Positions 12,290 to 25,700 are shown, counted from the first letter of the stretch. The stretch is 64,000 nucleotides of DNA from Bagarius yarrelli (GCA_005784505.1 VCAZ01000001.1:11468597-11532596), one strand, 5' to 3'. The notes: generated from the sequence alone by a model not told the origin. Made by a program: numbers and translations.

Positions 12290-14010
12290 TTCAGTGATTT
12301 TCACCTTAGTGTCCTCCCCTAATATGATTAAGGTCTATTTTCTTGGAATACATTTTGCAGTATCTAAAAAAATATTAACGTCCATATAGTCATGTCTAAC
12401 TGTTTTTTTCTTTATGTCGTCTATGCTGGTGACACACTTAAGGACTTAATAAAGGTCATGTCTTACGCACATTCTCTACTTGTGTGTCAGGAAAAATCAT
12501 TACTGTTCAGCAACAGTGTAAAAGCAGTGAGGAGAGTGAGGCTTTACTCTATATTGGGCATATGTGGTGGGCTTTATGACACAGGGAAAGAGATGGAGAC
12601 AGAGACAACAGTGGAAAGAAAAACTCCTTTTGAGACCATCTTATACAGGACAAAGATGGCTTTAGTGGAAGATCAGTGGAAGCATAGTTAAAAGATTTGT
12701 GTACAAATTAAAAACTATAGTAAAAAAGGAAAAAAAAGCTTTCAATATAAGCAAAAGAAGAAGAAAAATAGCTTTCAATATCAATGTCACTCTAATGTTT
12801 TATATAGACCACTATGCTAGCATGCAATTTATAATGGCTTCCAGACTCGTGGATACCCACATCCTGTTCCTGTGGCTCTGACCCCAAGGCCCTGACCCTG
12901 TCTGAGACACCAGAGCCTCTCCTCTACTAGAGTCATCATTCTTTTAGTTTTTCAAAAGTAACCTGCATTTTTTAAGTTAAAATAATTTTGTTTTGGGAGA
13001 AACTTCAAATAATTATTATTGTGGATGTTTCATTCTAACACACACAAGCAATATTTAAATAAATTGTTTTATATATGATTTAAGAAAATCATGTATCTGA
13101 AGTAATTATAGGCTGCTATTTATATAAGCTGCTAATACAGCGAATGCTTTAAGTTACACAGAACTGATTATATCATCATCAGCTTATACCTGAATTCGCG
13201 TACAGTATATCCTATCTGCAATGTACAAAGGGAATATTTTGATTTTGATTTCTTAGAGAAGAATCCCTGCTAAACTACAGGTGCTGATGTATGCTGTGTG
13301 CTATTTAGGGGCCTGGTTAAAAACATTTATATCTGGGTAAATGGCTGTGCACCACCCAAACCACAACTCTAGGAGGTTAAACATGGGCATTGCCAGGCTT
13401 GCTAGAAGTACAGGGTAGTGCTACAGTATAGATCAACCATGCTGTTGATATTATATTCTGATAGTGTCTAACCTATTAGTTCTATATAGTGTTTTCTTTC
13501 TAACTATGTTGCAAAAATAATGCGCTTTAACTTTGACTTCCCCTGGAGGCTTTTTTAGGGTCCTCTGGCTAAGCCATTCCACTAAAAAGAGACGATATGA
13601 ATGAGTCAACATCTCCAGAAGAAACTGAACATGCTTGGCTGAAAAAACCACAGGGGTCTGTAATGACTTTACTGAGCAGGGCATGAGGATAGTTTTATTA
13701 TACAATCAGAAGTGCATGTCGTAAACGAATTTCAGCTTCAGAAAAAAATAAAGATAGAAAAATGAACAAATACTATATAAAGACAGGTGTATTTAACTAG
13801 TTTTGTAAATTCTTATTATTATAATAGTACATTTGTTTAAAAAGCCATTTATGTTTTTCATACAACATATCAAAAAATACATATCACGTAATTGCCCACT
13901 TTTTAGCATGCATTTTCCAGTGATTATATGTGTGATAAATTACTAATTACACAAAAATTTTTAATTTGTCCAAGACAACTGAAAAATGAGAGGCTTTCTG
14001 CAATACCACT
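12290..14010. other. AT-rich DNA with no gene
   Basis: Open frames at 12392-12691 and 13451-13705 lack domains, good splice sites or start context. Nothing else was recognised. Confidence 0.5.
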
Positions 14011-14013
14011 ATA

Positions 14014-14051
<38 letters not shown>
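14014..14051. repeat. (ACT)n microsatellite
   Basis: About 12 perfect TAC/ACT trinucleotide units. Confidence 0.97.
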
Positions 14052-14094
14052 AGTGGCAGGTGGTGGTACCTGGGTACCTGGTACCTGGGCCTTT

Positions 14095-14873
14095 AGTTGG
14101 GAGTTACCTGACTGATACACCTCTTAATACCATCACTATTACGTTGCAATTATAGAAGCCATCAATGCTATACAAATATGCAATATAACACAGCATGGCA
14201 TTACAGAGAGAAAAACATGTATTAAGGATGAAAACCATTATTATTAAAGCAAGAAACCCTGTTAAGACTCCAAACCTTTACAATACAACCACAACTGTGC
14301 CACATACATCATCTCGAGCAGTTCATAATGAATATTTATATTAATATTAATATAACATCATAAAAACATAGAACATTAAATAAAATAAATGATACATTTA
14401 AAGGCTGTAAGCCAGCGTTACCGGTCAGCAGTACTGGTCTGGAAGTGGTAACCAAACTCCCTGGCTGAGATAAGCTAGTTAGCTTCGGGGTTAGCCGACC
14501 TCTCTTCACAATGTTTAACTTTTCTGGAAAAGTCTGCTGTAAAAACATATTTTTAAGCATGTCAGAGATAAAGTTAATTTCTCTCTCAATTTGTCAGCAA
14601 TTGCGGGCATAAAAAATCTAATTCAACTGTACAGACAAGTTTTTGCTAGTTTGTGCTAGACTGTCAAAATTTACTCTAATTAACCATTCAGAGGATGGAA
14701 AAATGCTGATGTCATCATGCATCAGCTAGCAGGCTTCAGGAGGCTGGTTTAAAAATCTGATTGGTTAAATAAACAGTCTTTAATAATATCAACCAATTTA
14801 CAATCTGGCACTAATAATATAATTTAAGTTACATGGGCCACTACTACTAATTCTGAAGGCTTTGGGAGATTAA
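14095..14873 (-). mobile_element. Non-autonomous element, family E, copy 1
   Basis: Its minus strand matches the plus strand of 52528-53085 over several blocks: CCTTCAGAATTAGT, CCCATGTAACTTAAATTATA, ATGACATCAGCATTTTTCC, ATTTTTTATGCCC, TTAACTTTATCTCTGACAT, GTATTAAnAGGTGTATCA. No coding capacity is seen. It is probably a MITE or other internally deleted DNA transposon; the family is unidentified. Confidence 0.7.
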
Positions 14874-15161
14874 AACCCATATATGGAAACAGTCACTATG
14901 TAAGTGACCCCTCTTGTTTATTAATAGTTTGTTTATGCGTTCACATGCTTGTGTGTACATGTGTGTCTAATTTTGCAGGTAGGACTGATTTGCTTAACAG
15001 ATGCTTTTGGTTGTGTTGGTTTTGGATTTGATTCTTTGTCACATCTGTCTTTCCCAAAACCATTGGCTTACTACATCCACAACCCTCAAAGCCGCAGGCT
15101 TGGGCTTCAGCTGTACATTGCGTAAGATTCAGATGTCTTTTAGCCATGTATTTAAGATAGG

Positions 15162-15187
15162 TCATCATCATCATCATCATCATCATA
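15162..15187. repeat. (CAT)n microsatellite
   Basis: Eight to nine CAT units. It gives spurious poly-His or poly-Met frames on the two strands. Confidence 0.97.
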
Positions 15188-15421
15188 CCAGAAGAAAAAA
15201 TTGCATAAACAATAAAGTCCACAAATCTCATGACACCCTTACATACATGTCTAGGGCCCAGCCAAAGTAAATAAATACAGAAAGGCATTAAAGATTTTTT
15301 TCCTGTTTACTACTGCGTTTTATTTAAATATATAATATTCAACAAATAGATATGTTGTTCACTAGAAATATGGTAAGAGTGATCATATTTTACTTCACCG
15401 CTTATGTGATTATTTAAATGA

Positions 15422-15595
15422 GGCATCACCAGACTCGGTCCTGCAGTTTAGCTCAAACTTGCCTTAACACACCTGTGTGTATGTTTTTAATATACCTAGC
15501 GACACCTTGATTAGCTAGTTCAGATGTGTTTAATTAGAGTTGAAGCTAAACTCTGCATGACACCAGTCCTCCAGGACTAAGTTTGGTGACCCCTG
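15422..15595. mobile_element. Palindromic MITE (fish hAT-like type)
   Basis: The ends are imperfect inverted repeats: CACCAGACTCGGTCCTGCAG then TTTAGCTCAAAC at the left, and TTGAAGCTAAACTCTGCATG then ACACCAGTCCTCCAGGACTA at the right. It contains CACACCTGTGTGT and TTGATTAGCTAGTTCAG. This arrangement is familiar from non-autonomous DNA transposons of fish; the superfamily is inferred. Confidence 0.65.
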
Positions 15596-15717
15596 ACTTA
15601 AATGACTAGACCAACACAAAATAGCACATTATTGTGAAGTGGAACGTAAATGATCTATGGTTTTCAAAATTTTAAGCAAATAAAGTGTGGTGCGCATTTG
15701 TATTTAGCCCCTCTGCT

Positions 15718-15790
15718 TCAAAACTCAATTGTGTCAGCAATTTTTAAGTTTTGCCACAGTTGCTCAATGGTATTTAGGTCTGGGAAGTGA
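15718..15790 (-). pseudogene. Tc1/mariner transposase scrap
   Basis: The minus strand encodes FPDLNTIEQLWQNLK, matching the conserved PDLNPIExLW block around the last catalytic acidic residue of Tc1 transposases. Only about 25 codons remain. It runs directly into minisatellite DNA and has no transposase 5' part. Confidence 0.75.
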
Positions 15791-15799
15791 GAATGACTG

Positions 15800-16195
15800 C
15801 AGAGCAGGGAAGACGCAGCAACGTCCTCAGCCGAGCATGGTTGCAGAGCGACATCCTTCACCAAGCACGGGAAAAAAAGCAACATCCTCTGCTGAGCACA
15901 GAAGCAGAAAGATGTCCTCCTCCGAGCACAGGGGCAGAGTGATATTCTGGGCGTTCCAGCGGTCTGGGTCATGTCCTGGAAAGAATCAGAGGGTGGGGAC
16001 AGGTGCTGGAAGGAATCAGGGGGTGGGATCAGGTCCTGGAAGGAATCAGGGTGTGGGGTCAGATCTTCAGGTGTAAGGTGGTCATGATCAGGTCTTGGAT
16101 CGATCCAGGAGTTAGGGTCAGATCCTAGACAGAACCAGAAGTCAGGGCCAGATCCTGGACGAAACCAGGAGTCAGGGTCAGGTTCTTCCACTTGG
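15800..16195. repeat. Two adjoining degenerate minisatellites
   Basis: 15800-15950 repeats a roughly 30-bp motif around GCCGAGCACnGnnGCAGAG/CATCCTC. 15960-16190 repeats GGATCAGGTCCTGGAAGGAA-type units, later GGGTCAGATCCTGGA. Together they keep a minus-strand frame of 167 codons open (Pro/Asp/Ser-rich), which I take as repeat-driven and not a gene. Confidence 0.65.
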
Positions 16196-16199
16196 AAGC

Positions 16200-17739
16200 G
16201 CTTCGGGTCTGTTTGATTCAAAAATGTTGATTATGTCTGGCTTTCTGTAACAGAAAGTAGACTCGTAGAAATGTTGAATCTTTGAAACAAAGGAAGAACC
16301 TAAGCAAACATAGGATTACCTAGAACATGAGGCATACACAAAATCATTTAAACTTTAACTTTTACTCACCAGTAGCATGAGGGGTCTGAATGTCTCAGAA
16401 GTCTTTCCAAGGTTGGTTTGAACCGCACACTTGGAAGCGCTAGAAGAAATCTTGGAAACACGAGCTAGAGTCCTACTTTCTTAGTTGACAGGACCAGACC
16501 CCGAAACGAGGTGTGTAAGCTGCCCTAATACAATGGTTGTGTAATTCAGGGATAAGGTGCAGGTGTGTGTAATCAGTCTTGTTGGGGCTTTTTGACCGAA
16601 ACAGCGTGTGTTCCTGTGACAATAAGAAAGCACGATCCACTGACCTGTGCACTATTGTTAAAAAGATCAGTTTCCTAAAACCCCAACCTTAAGGATGATT
16701 ATCACTGGAATGCTCAGAACAGCATTCCTCTAATAGGACCTGTCTTGCTGTCGGGCTGAAAGAACATTCCTGGGCATTAATTACTGGCTTAAAAAACAGA
16801 AAGAACATGTATAGGAAAGGCAATTTATTCATCTATGAGAAATAGAAATAGAATAGGGCAACATTATATTTTCAAAATATTTGTCAGTGAAAGTGATTAA
16901 TTAGGTGGTAACCATATATGTTCTTAAATAGATACTACTTTTTAAAAGCTACAATAATTTTAACGTAGACTTGATTTTTTTTTTAACTTCTTAACCAAGC
17001 ATTGATATTTATATAAACTTTGTATGAACATACATTTTTGTACTATTATATTGTCTGTGTTACATGGACACCCAACTATTCCACCCATATTTGCTATAAA
17101 TTCTGACTCAAATTTATGTGCAATTATATGGAGTTGCAACCTCCTTTGCTAGTGATTACACATTTTTCTGAAGAGTCAATGGCGTTTTGTGCTTCCTGTA
17201 CAGTTTCATCAGGCCAATGGACAGCCACTGCATTCCCTGCCTGAAAGTGGCACATGCAGAGGTAGCACTGCCATCAGCAACATGCCACAAGCGGTTCCCC
17301 CAAGTGGAGACGTTTTAAAAAACATTTTCTCTAATCACAGATTTTGCATACGGATATGATTAGATTTCTTCAATGACTGCCCATTTTTGCCCATCCTGGA
17401 GGTCCTTATGAACAGAATGTCTTCGTCAAGGGTTTAGGAAATGTTTAGGCTTTACAGAAAAACTAAAACTAAATTGTTTATAGGTTTATATACGTTTACA
17501 TATTAAAAGTAAAAGGTAATATTCAACTCACCGCCTTCTAAGATGCCCCAAGTGCTGGTCCAAAATCATCTTGTTTTATAATAAGTTATTTTTCATTTAA
17601 AACAATTAAAATTTTTCAATCACTTGAGCAGAGGTGAATATTTCACTTTTTAAAATCTAAAAAGACAGGAACAGAAAATACAGTGAGATAAAGTGATTTA
17701 AATTAAAGTACCGGATATCAGATTTGTTTTAAATGTAGG

Positions 17740-17740
<1 letters not shown>
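16200..17740. other. Unassigned repetitive and AT-rich DNA
   Basis: 16490-16630 looks like the end of the same composite repeat. 17040-17340 is moderately GC-richer and may be another old element. No gene is seen. Confidence 0.4.

Positions 17741-17743
<3 letters not shown>

Positions 17744-17825
<82 letters not shown>
17744..17825. repeat. (AT)n microsatellite
   Basis: About 80 bp of AT dinucleotides. Confidence 0.98.
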
Positions 17826-17827
<2 letters not shown>

Positions 17828-18229
17828 CATGTCTGTATTTGATTCATCTCTGGTGGCTTATAATCTGATATAAAGACTGAAACTTCAATTCAACTACACA
17901 ATGTTCATCCTCATATGTCAAACATATTTAGGAATGTCTATTTCTTTTAACTGGCAACATCACGCATGTTGTAAGACCTAACCAATATGTTGAAAATGCA
18001 AATATTTTCCAAATGTCCTGGGATTTTTGCTTTGGAGTATCAGGTTTTGTGGTCTCAGCTGTGCTGCACATTGAAGCTTTATCAGTGGTATTCAGAACAT
18101 GGCATTCAGACAGGCAGTTTTAAAATGCAGATGCTTAAGCTACTCAAGGTCTTTATGCATTACGGCACCATAAATTTCCAGTTTTACTGTTTAAATGTCG
18201 TCTGAATTTGACACACAAATTTGGAAAAC

Positions 18230-18742
18230 TGTCTGAGGTTTCATCCAAATTTCATCCAAATTTTGATTGGGTGGGCAAGACAGGCGTTTGGGTGAGAAAT
18301 AATTTGCGCATGAAGACATCTATGTAGATTGGGGGGGCATCCAAACAATAGCTGACAGGGTTGCCGATTGAAAATCTCCAACTCAGCTACTGCGTAAAAA
18401 TGTGACCCATATTTTATCAGCCAATGCATTTTTTCAGTTTGACGCGATCAAAAAAGCACCATTGGACAGGACCTGTCCAGTCTGGCAACAATGCTTATGA
18501 TGAGCCTATGTTAAAACGTCAGTGTCAATCAACAGTTGCGGGAGCGGCCTTGGTCCATATGACGTCACAAAAACAGACATATGAAAACTTGATTTGAGAA
18601 AGAGGAAATAATTTTTAAGAGCTTTAAAAAAAACTCTGGATGAATCCAACATTATACAGTGGTTGTGTACACACACTGCCAACACTCATTTCAGTTTAAA
18701 CAGCTCGTAAAGTGCATGTCACATACGATGGCCCCTTTAAGC
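18230..18742. mobile_element. Possible MITE-like element
   Basis: It contains GGCAACAATGC, TGACGTCAC and the end GTGCATGTCACATACGATGG then CCCCTTTAA, a terminus type common in fish non-autonomous DNA elements. Limits are approximate. Confidence 0.4.
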
Positions 18743-18759
18743 GAATGAACTATAGCTGT

Positions 18760-20440
18760 ACAAGAATTTGTTTTATATTTCTATGTCTCTAAACATGAAT
18801 AAAACAAACAGTTATTGGTTGCCTAACATGTCAATTAAATTTTCTATTGGAATCCAGACTGCTTTTAGTCTAAATATCTAAATATCTGTGTAACTAGTCT
18901 GAAAAGTTTGGGCACTCCCGCTGCTTGGCTTCGCTCCTTATTCGAAAACTGGTGCTTAACCACAGGCCCACTTCCAAAGTCTGGCTGCGAGAGTCCACGG
19001 CAAGTGATTTTTGTTCTTAATAAATATATTAGAAGCACTTGTTTATATTTTTTGGGACTTTAGCTCTGTTTCTAAGCCATGGGATTCGCAAAAAAAGAAC
19101 ATTATGAGATTTGATTTGGTTATACAAGCCTATATAGTACAGAAGGGGAGGAGTTAGTAAATATATTTGAAATGCTGTGCGACCAGTTTGTGTGTGGGCC
19201 GTCCTCGAAACGTTCTCTTGCAGAATTACACGAATACAAACCCACACATCCACACCCACACACAGTGTTCTTATATACATGTTTCTTAGAAACCAAAAGA
19301 AACAATTTTACAAAAGGCAGCACACACATATTGCATAAGACACCAAAGATATATGCACACTGAACCACACAATCCCAGACACACACAAGCCTCTTCAACT
19401 GACCATTTTATAATCCCACCCTCTCAGACTGCTGACACTAGCCGTGGTGTGAGGTTAGAGGGCGGAAACTCACACACACTCACGCACGCACGCACACACA
19501 GATTAACCCCACTTGAGCTTTGCAAGTACTGCTAACCCAACCCTGCCAACATAAATAGATATGCAGGCCAAAATGAGAGCAATTTTTACTGTTCTATTGT
19601 CTTATCTGTCCTTTTTACTTGTCCATTTATATTTCCTGCAATATCTGCTCATTCAACATTATTTATAGTTTAGGGTTATGCACAAGAACGAATAGTTATT
19701 AAACCATAGTTATTAAACATTTTTATGAGGTAGAATTTTTAATAAAGCTATAATTTTTCAGTAGTGAATAATGAATAGTTGCAGTTATTTTCTCAGAAGG
19801 TTTGTTTAAATATACCAGCATGAACATAGAGACAGTGTAATATAAATTTCAGACAATTATTATCCAACTATTAATTAGCCTGACTATTTGTTTTCAGTAT
19901 TAAATATATGCATCACTGTATTTGTGTGTACGTATTCACTGTATGTGTACAGTATGTACTTTCTTGTAGTGTTTTTACCTCTTTACACCACTCCTCCTTT
20001 CACCCTTCTCCTACTTATCTACCATGTGTGCCACATACGGTGCACCAGCCCTGTGCCTTTGAATGGCTATGTGCTTCTCACCACTAATATTTAACAGATG
20101 ATATGAAACTTCGGAATGATAGGCTTTAAATAAGACAAGCAGTCAAAACAATGATGATGAAGAGAGGCATATTTTCCAGACAAAGCTTTATATTTGTCTC
20201 TAGGCTACAGGCTGTGGCTCAAGAGGGTTGAACTGAATTCTTGAAAGTCTTAAACAATGACAAGAGAAGGTTAAACAAAAACTCAATCTGATTTGAAAGA
20301 GCTGTGAAACCAAAAAATATTTACTGAAAAAGTAATATAGCTGAACCATTATTTATCAACTATCAAATGGTTTAATAAAGATAAAAATAATTACATGCTT
20401 GTTGTTGTTTTTTTCTTTAACTTAGTGTTTTTTGTCTTAT
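18760..20440. other. AT-rich DNA with CA-rich tracts, no gene
   Basis: CA-rich imperfect tracts at about 19225-19265 and 19468-19500. The short frames over them are low-complexity. Confidence 0.5.
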
Positions 20441-20616
20441 ACATTTACATTTTTAGCATTTGGCAGACACCCTTATCCACAGTGACCTACGTTTATCTCT
20501 TTTTATACAACTGAGCATTTAGGTGTTAAGGGCCTTGCCCAGGGGCAGAACAGAGAATCAAACACTGATCTTCCAATTAGCAATCCAACACCTTAAGCAC
20601 TGCGCTACCACTTAAC
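20441..20616 (-). mobile_element. tRNA-derived SINE, family A
   Basis: The minus strand starts with a box-A-like GTGGTAGCGCAGTGCTTAAG, ends GGATAAGGGTGTCTGCCAAA then TGCTAAAAATGTAAATGT, and has the AAGGCCCTTAACACC core between. Confidence 0.85.
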
Positions 20617-20845
20617 ACAAGAGAAATGTAGTTATTTCCAAGGAGCAGTTAATCTTGACATGGGTACCACTGATAAAGCATTGCTACACTACAAAGAAAA
20701 AGAAGTACAGATACTGTATGTGCTAAACCATGCCACTTTTTAATTGGTTGATCTATTAATTTATTCTAAATGGGATATAGCACATCTGGCATTTGGTCTG
20801 TTTCTCAGCCAAAGCATCTCAAAGCAACACAGCACTGCAGCTCGA

Positions 20846-20914
20846 AATTAGATTAGATTAGATTAGATTCAACTTTATTGTCATTGTGCAAGGTACAGAG
20901 CCAATGAAATGCAG
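20846..20914 (+). repeat. (AGATT)n plus LINE-like tail
   Basis: Four or five ATTAG units precede CAACTTTATTGTCATTGTGC, a frequent retroelement-end sequence in fish. A similar piece lies at 9890. Confidence 0.55.
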
Positions 20915-20925
20915 TGTGCAATTAC

Positions 20926-21120
20926 ATTACATTTACAGCATTTAGCAGATGCCTTTATCCAGAACTTCTTACATTATCTCTCTTTTTTATACAGCTGAGC
21001 AATGAGGAGTTAGGTGCCTTGATCAGGGGTGCAGCAGTGGCAACTTGGTGGTGCTGGGAATCAAACCCCAATCTTCCAATTAGCAGTCCAATACCTTAAC
21101 CACTGCGCTACTATATCCCC
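20926..21120 (-). mobile_element. tRNA-derived SINE, family A
   Basis: The plus strand reads ACATTTACAGCATTTAGCAG at the left and CCTTAACCACTGCGCTACTA at the right. Full length. Confidence 0.87.
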
Positions 21121-21620
21121 GCAATGTTGTGCTATATATCTGACAGAACAACAATTCAACAAACTCTTATAATTGTAAAAAATAATAGAACAAATTGTCC
21201 TTAGCAATCATATTTGCTGTGTTAGGTAAGTGTTAGGTAAAGGCGTAAGTGATGCATTGCTCCTTGTTTCTTTTGACATTTTGAGGAGCTTTAGCAGCTT
21301 CCAAATAGATTTCAGTGACCCTTTTTTTCTCTGCTTGTCTCTGGGAAATTTCAGTTGTCAGTTGAAAGGGACCCCATGACTTCTTTGACTTTACTTGTCA
21401 CTCCCTCCTCATTTTTTGCTGTAATTTATTTTTCACCACCCTTGTGATTCTCCCCTACACAGCTGTGTATTATCTCTCCCTAAGCAAAACCTGGGTGTCT
21501 GAATGATTTGGGTCTCATATAGATAACAGGAATATTTTCTGTTCTGCTACTCAGTGCTACAGAATTTTGTTTTAAATTTTGATTTAAAAAAATAGCATTA
21601 TATTTATTATATTTTCCTTA

Positions 21621-21766
21621 TTTAAAGCATTTGGCAGACGTCCTTATTCAAAGTCACTTACATTTATCTCGTTTATACGGCTGAGCAATTTGGGTTACGG
21701 GGATGGGGATAAAACCCTGATTTTCCAATAAGCAGTCTGACACCTTAACCACTGCACTACCACTTC
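21621..21766 (-). mobile_element. tRNA-derived SINE, family A, shortened
   Basis: Tail (AAAGCATTTGGCAGACGTCC) and box A complement (CACCTTAACCACTGCACTAC) are present; the core is reduced. Confidence 0.83.
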
Positions 21767-21859
21767 CTCAGTAGTATCATATAGGACACCTACTTTTTGA
21801 ACATCCTTCTTTAAATTTAGTCTCATTTTATAACTTTCATATTAGTAAGTTCAGACAAT

Positions 21860-22135
21860 AATGCTAGGTAGGGCAGTCTGGCATGCAGTTATTGTTCCAG
21901 TTCATTCCAAAGGTTTTCAATAGAGTTTACGACTCAATTGAAAGACAGCTCTTTCACTCCAACTATAAAATGTCCACTCCAACTATATGTCTTCATGGAG
22001 CTCAGGGGATTTGTGCATAGGGACATTGTTATGCTGTAAAAGTGCACAACTGTGTGCATCTAACTTTGGGAAGACACATTTATGATGGTGTGCTGATAGG
22101 ATGTTCACAATCTTTTGGCTATATGTAGTGTATCT
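21860..22135. mobile_element. Interspersed element, family D, copy 1
   Basis: Shares GTTCCAGTTCATTCCAAAGG, CTTCATGGAGCTCAGGGGAT, GGGACATTGTTATGCTG and the ending TTTTGGCTATATGTAGTGTA with copies at 32.9-33.8 kb and 56.3-56.6 kb. No ORF; probably a non-autonomous DNA transposon. Confidence 0.7.
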
Positions 22136-22269
22136 ATTCAGTATATGCTTTAGAGAAAATTCCTCACAGCATATGAACCTTTTGTACCTTAAATAAGTTC
22201 TTGGACACAATAACAAAGCATGTGAACTCACTCAACCTTCTGAATCCCCTGTAGTAGAACTACACAATG

Positions 22270-25200
22270 TGCCCTCTGCCCATACACTCACAGCATCTAT
22301 ACCCCGCTGTCTGCCTGATGCCTGGCAACTGGCTTCAACAACACTGCCAGAGCTTCAGTAAAGCAGACTGATGAGGCCCATTTCCTGAAGGCCTGAAAGA
22401 AGACTTTGTGTAAGGATGAGAGAAAGCACAAATAGGTCAAACCATGGGCAACTCTTTCAATGCCAATGAGCCAAATTACCCCAGGAAACAAGCAAGGATT
22501 TTTGCAATAGCATCTGAAAAAGGATTCTGGTTTGTATTTTTCTCCATCCAGAAGTTGGTTATAGAAACTAAGCTGTAGTTGGCAAGGATTTGGCTATTCA
22601 TTATAAACATTAACATACGTTATTTTATTAGTTAGAAATACTTTATAAAAACTACCTTTCTAAATGCTTACATTTTACCAGTTACTGTCTAACTACTTAC
22701 CAATGTTGAATGTATACTGAAAAAAGCTTATTCTGTTTAGTTTCCTATAAGATCTGTTTTACATGTACACCACTGGCAGGGGTTAACAAATTGCTTTCCC
22801 ATAGTGTTTAGTTCACCAACCCATGCAGCTGTTAAAAAGAAAATGGAATGCCGCCAGGCTGAGTCCAGGTTCTCAGATTAATCAGTGTTAATGCAAGGAA
22901 TTTGAAGAGGTACTCAAAATGGGAATCTTTGGAGTTGAATAATCAAAAGCTGATTGATATTAAACTGTAAAAGCCCTTTTAACTACATTTATCCTACGTT
23001 TTTATAAATATCACAGTACAAAAACAGAACCTAACCATAAGTTATGCATTAAACTATACACTCATTCTCTTTTGTAATCTTTCACTCGTTCTCGATTTTT
23101 TTCTCTCTTAACCTTTCTCTCATTAATTTTTTCCTCTTTCAAGCTCTCTCCCTCTCTTTCTTAGTTTCTCTATCTTGTTTATAATGGATCAAAAAAAGAA
23201 AACTCAGTCATATAATACACACAATAACGGTAAATAATATTATACATTGAAACCACAATACAAAAACAGACCACTGGCATCAGCTGGTAAAATAAAACTA
23301 CTAATAAACCAAATGACCTTAATATTGCTGCAATAAACCCTTTAGAATTGAACACATGCAGAAGGATATATTGTATAAATGCATAGAAATAATGAACATT
23401 GAAAGATTATTTGTAAATAGTTTTAATTCTGGGAGGTAATTGATATACTTAGGTTGTTTTTACTTTAGCTAATATCCCTAGGACGAACTGTGGCTGGATG
23501 TATTATTGAGCTGAAATGATTCTAACTTACTATATTCCTATGCAAATGACAGAAAATACATTTTAAGTTTTAGATCTTAATCTTTTAAAGCATTAGGTCG
23601 GTGATTCTTTAATCATGAAACATTGTTACCACCATGAGCATTTTAATGTGTGGCTTATTTTATGGCAGAATTAAATTAAAGCCAATTACATTTTCAGTGA
23701 GTATGTAATGTTATTGCTGTCGGCATATCAATGCATCAGAGCACAAATAAAAAAACCGCCATAACGAATGTTTTAATCCTTATCAGTAACATTAATTGTC
23801 TACAATGGATAAGATTGCCTTTGATGCCTCTGTTTTTGAACAATGTTCAAGTGAAACTCTACTTAACATAAATTTTAAATGGTTTATTTTGAGGGTAATT
23901 TAATTTTTAATTCCCAGCTATGTCATATGTTCTAAGTGAGAAAATGGAATCAAAACCTCTCATCTGTGACAAAACCTGAGAATTTTAGAAGCGGTAATAC
24001 TACGCACATATTACCACATACATAAATGTGATGCTTCGTTCACATGCCTAGTCCAGTCCAGACACGGTAGATATTTCTACCACTGTGGGAAGCATATTAC
24101 AATCAAAAGGATTTCATTAAAACCATCCTTTGCCCAACTGCCAAACCATTTTCTTATTTCCTGCACCCACTGGAATCCCAAGCAAGATAGCTTTCAGCAT
24201 TGTAGAAATCATTTCAACTATGCAACCCCTACAAATTATATCTACTGTCAAAGATTCACACAACACGTTATTTAAAAAATTGTGGACTATACACTTTTAA
24301 AATGCTGGGGCTCTTGTTCCATGTTTTTTTTCTACAAATCATAAGAGATGGAGAAGCCAGAGATAACTTCACTTTAGCTTCATGCATACCATAATCAAGG
24401 GATTTAACCACAAGTTATTATGACCATGTGGTGTGTACAAAATAAGGTCAGCAGGTTGGGAGATTTATTGTGTTACAATTTGTTTAATGATTTATGTTTC
24501 CCCCTCGCGCCCAGTGATCGTATTTAGAGGTGGTTGTAACATCTGAATAAGAACCTTTTTGGTGTACAAGAATTTGCTCATATATTTTGCATGGTGAACA
24601 TTGCTTTGTTTGAGGAACCAATCCCAAATAATGCATAGTAGTGGAAAGAAGGATTTTGACAAAAAAAACAAGACATAGCTGAATATGGAAAAACAGTGGC
24701 ACAGCCTCTCTTGTTATTGAAAAATTTCTTTAACCTATAACTATATAAATCCACGATATATGTATATACTGTAAAATTAGGCTGTAGTACAGCAAATATT
24801 TTCTTGATGTAAATGGTGGATATTTAAAAATTGCCAATTATTATTACAGAAAATATTAATCTTAAAAGCAATCTATAACATCATAACTGATCCACAAAAG
24901 TCTTTCTTTGCAAAAAAATTCCAAAGTCATTTAAATGCAAATTTATTCATTTTTATAAAAAGAAAAAATGATCAGTGCAGCAACATATCCAGCAAGTAAA
25001 GAAAAAAATAAAGAGTGCTTTTCAGCTGTTGGCTAAAGTTTTTATTTGTTTTAAATTTAAAACTGTACTAAAGAGTGATTTCTGAAGTCAACACCCTATC
25101 ATATGTTAAAAATATCTTTTTTTTAGGAAAATAGAAATTTGTCACAGGACCTAAAAGGGTTTTTTTCTTTTACCCAGACACTTTTAGTCAGGAGTTAATG

Positions 25201-25700
25201 CAATCTTCTGCCATCTTTCTTTATTATTTATTTACATTAAGTACAAAATAAGACATTTCTACCCGTTAGTGCTTCATTTTTTAAGATAATATAATATAAA
25301 TAAACAATTTCAGTGTTCAAACATACAGTTCCAGTGTGACTGGACAGCTAACATATCCCACTAAGTTCCAGTTGGCAGTAGGAGGTTTTTCAGTTTTTTA
25401 GGCTGCACTGCCTTCTCTTATTTACCTTTTTTCTCATTTGTCCTGTTAATATCAGAATGACCAGAGCCTTCTTGTTGGTTTTTTATTTATCAGCATCAAA
25501 TTAAATTAAAAAAATAATTTCCTGGAATGCTAATGGAAGTTCAGGGCATGGCATGAGTCAGGCAGTCCTTTCTTTCTTGAGTCAGTATGGATAAGTCAGT
25601 GCATGAGCTTATGGTAGTCTAAACTCATCTAAAATCAGGACTGCTACCTACTGAGGTTAGAGCTTAACCTCTATGTGAAAGCAAACAAACATTCTGCTGT
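22270..25700. other. 3' flank of wnt7b, unique-looking AT-rich DNA
   Basis: No gene or clear repeat. 23560-23870 looks like possible conserved regulatory DNA (see findings). The part nearest 25861 must include the wnt7b 3' UTR. Confidence 0.5.

Noticed and set aside
12392..12881. Two consecutive plus-strand frames (99 and 60 codons)
   Set aside because: No domains, Lys-rich low-complexity second frame, no splice logic joining them.
14941..15288. Frames with poly-His or poly-Met
   Set aside because: Explained by the CAT microsatellite at 15162-15187.
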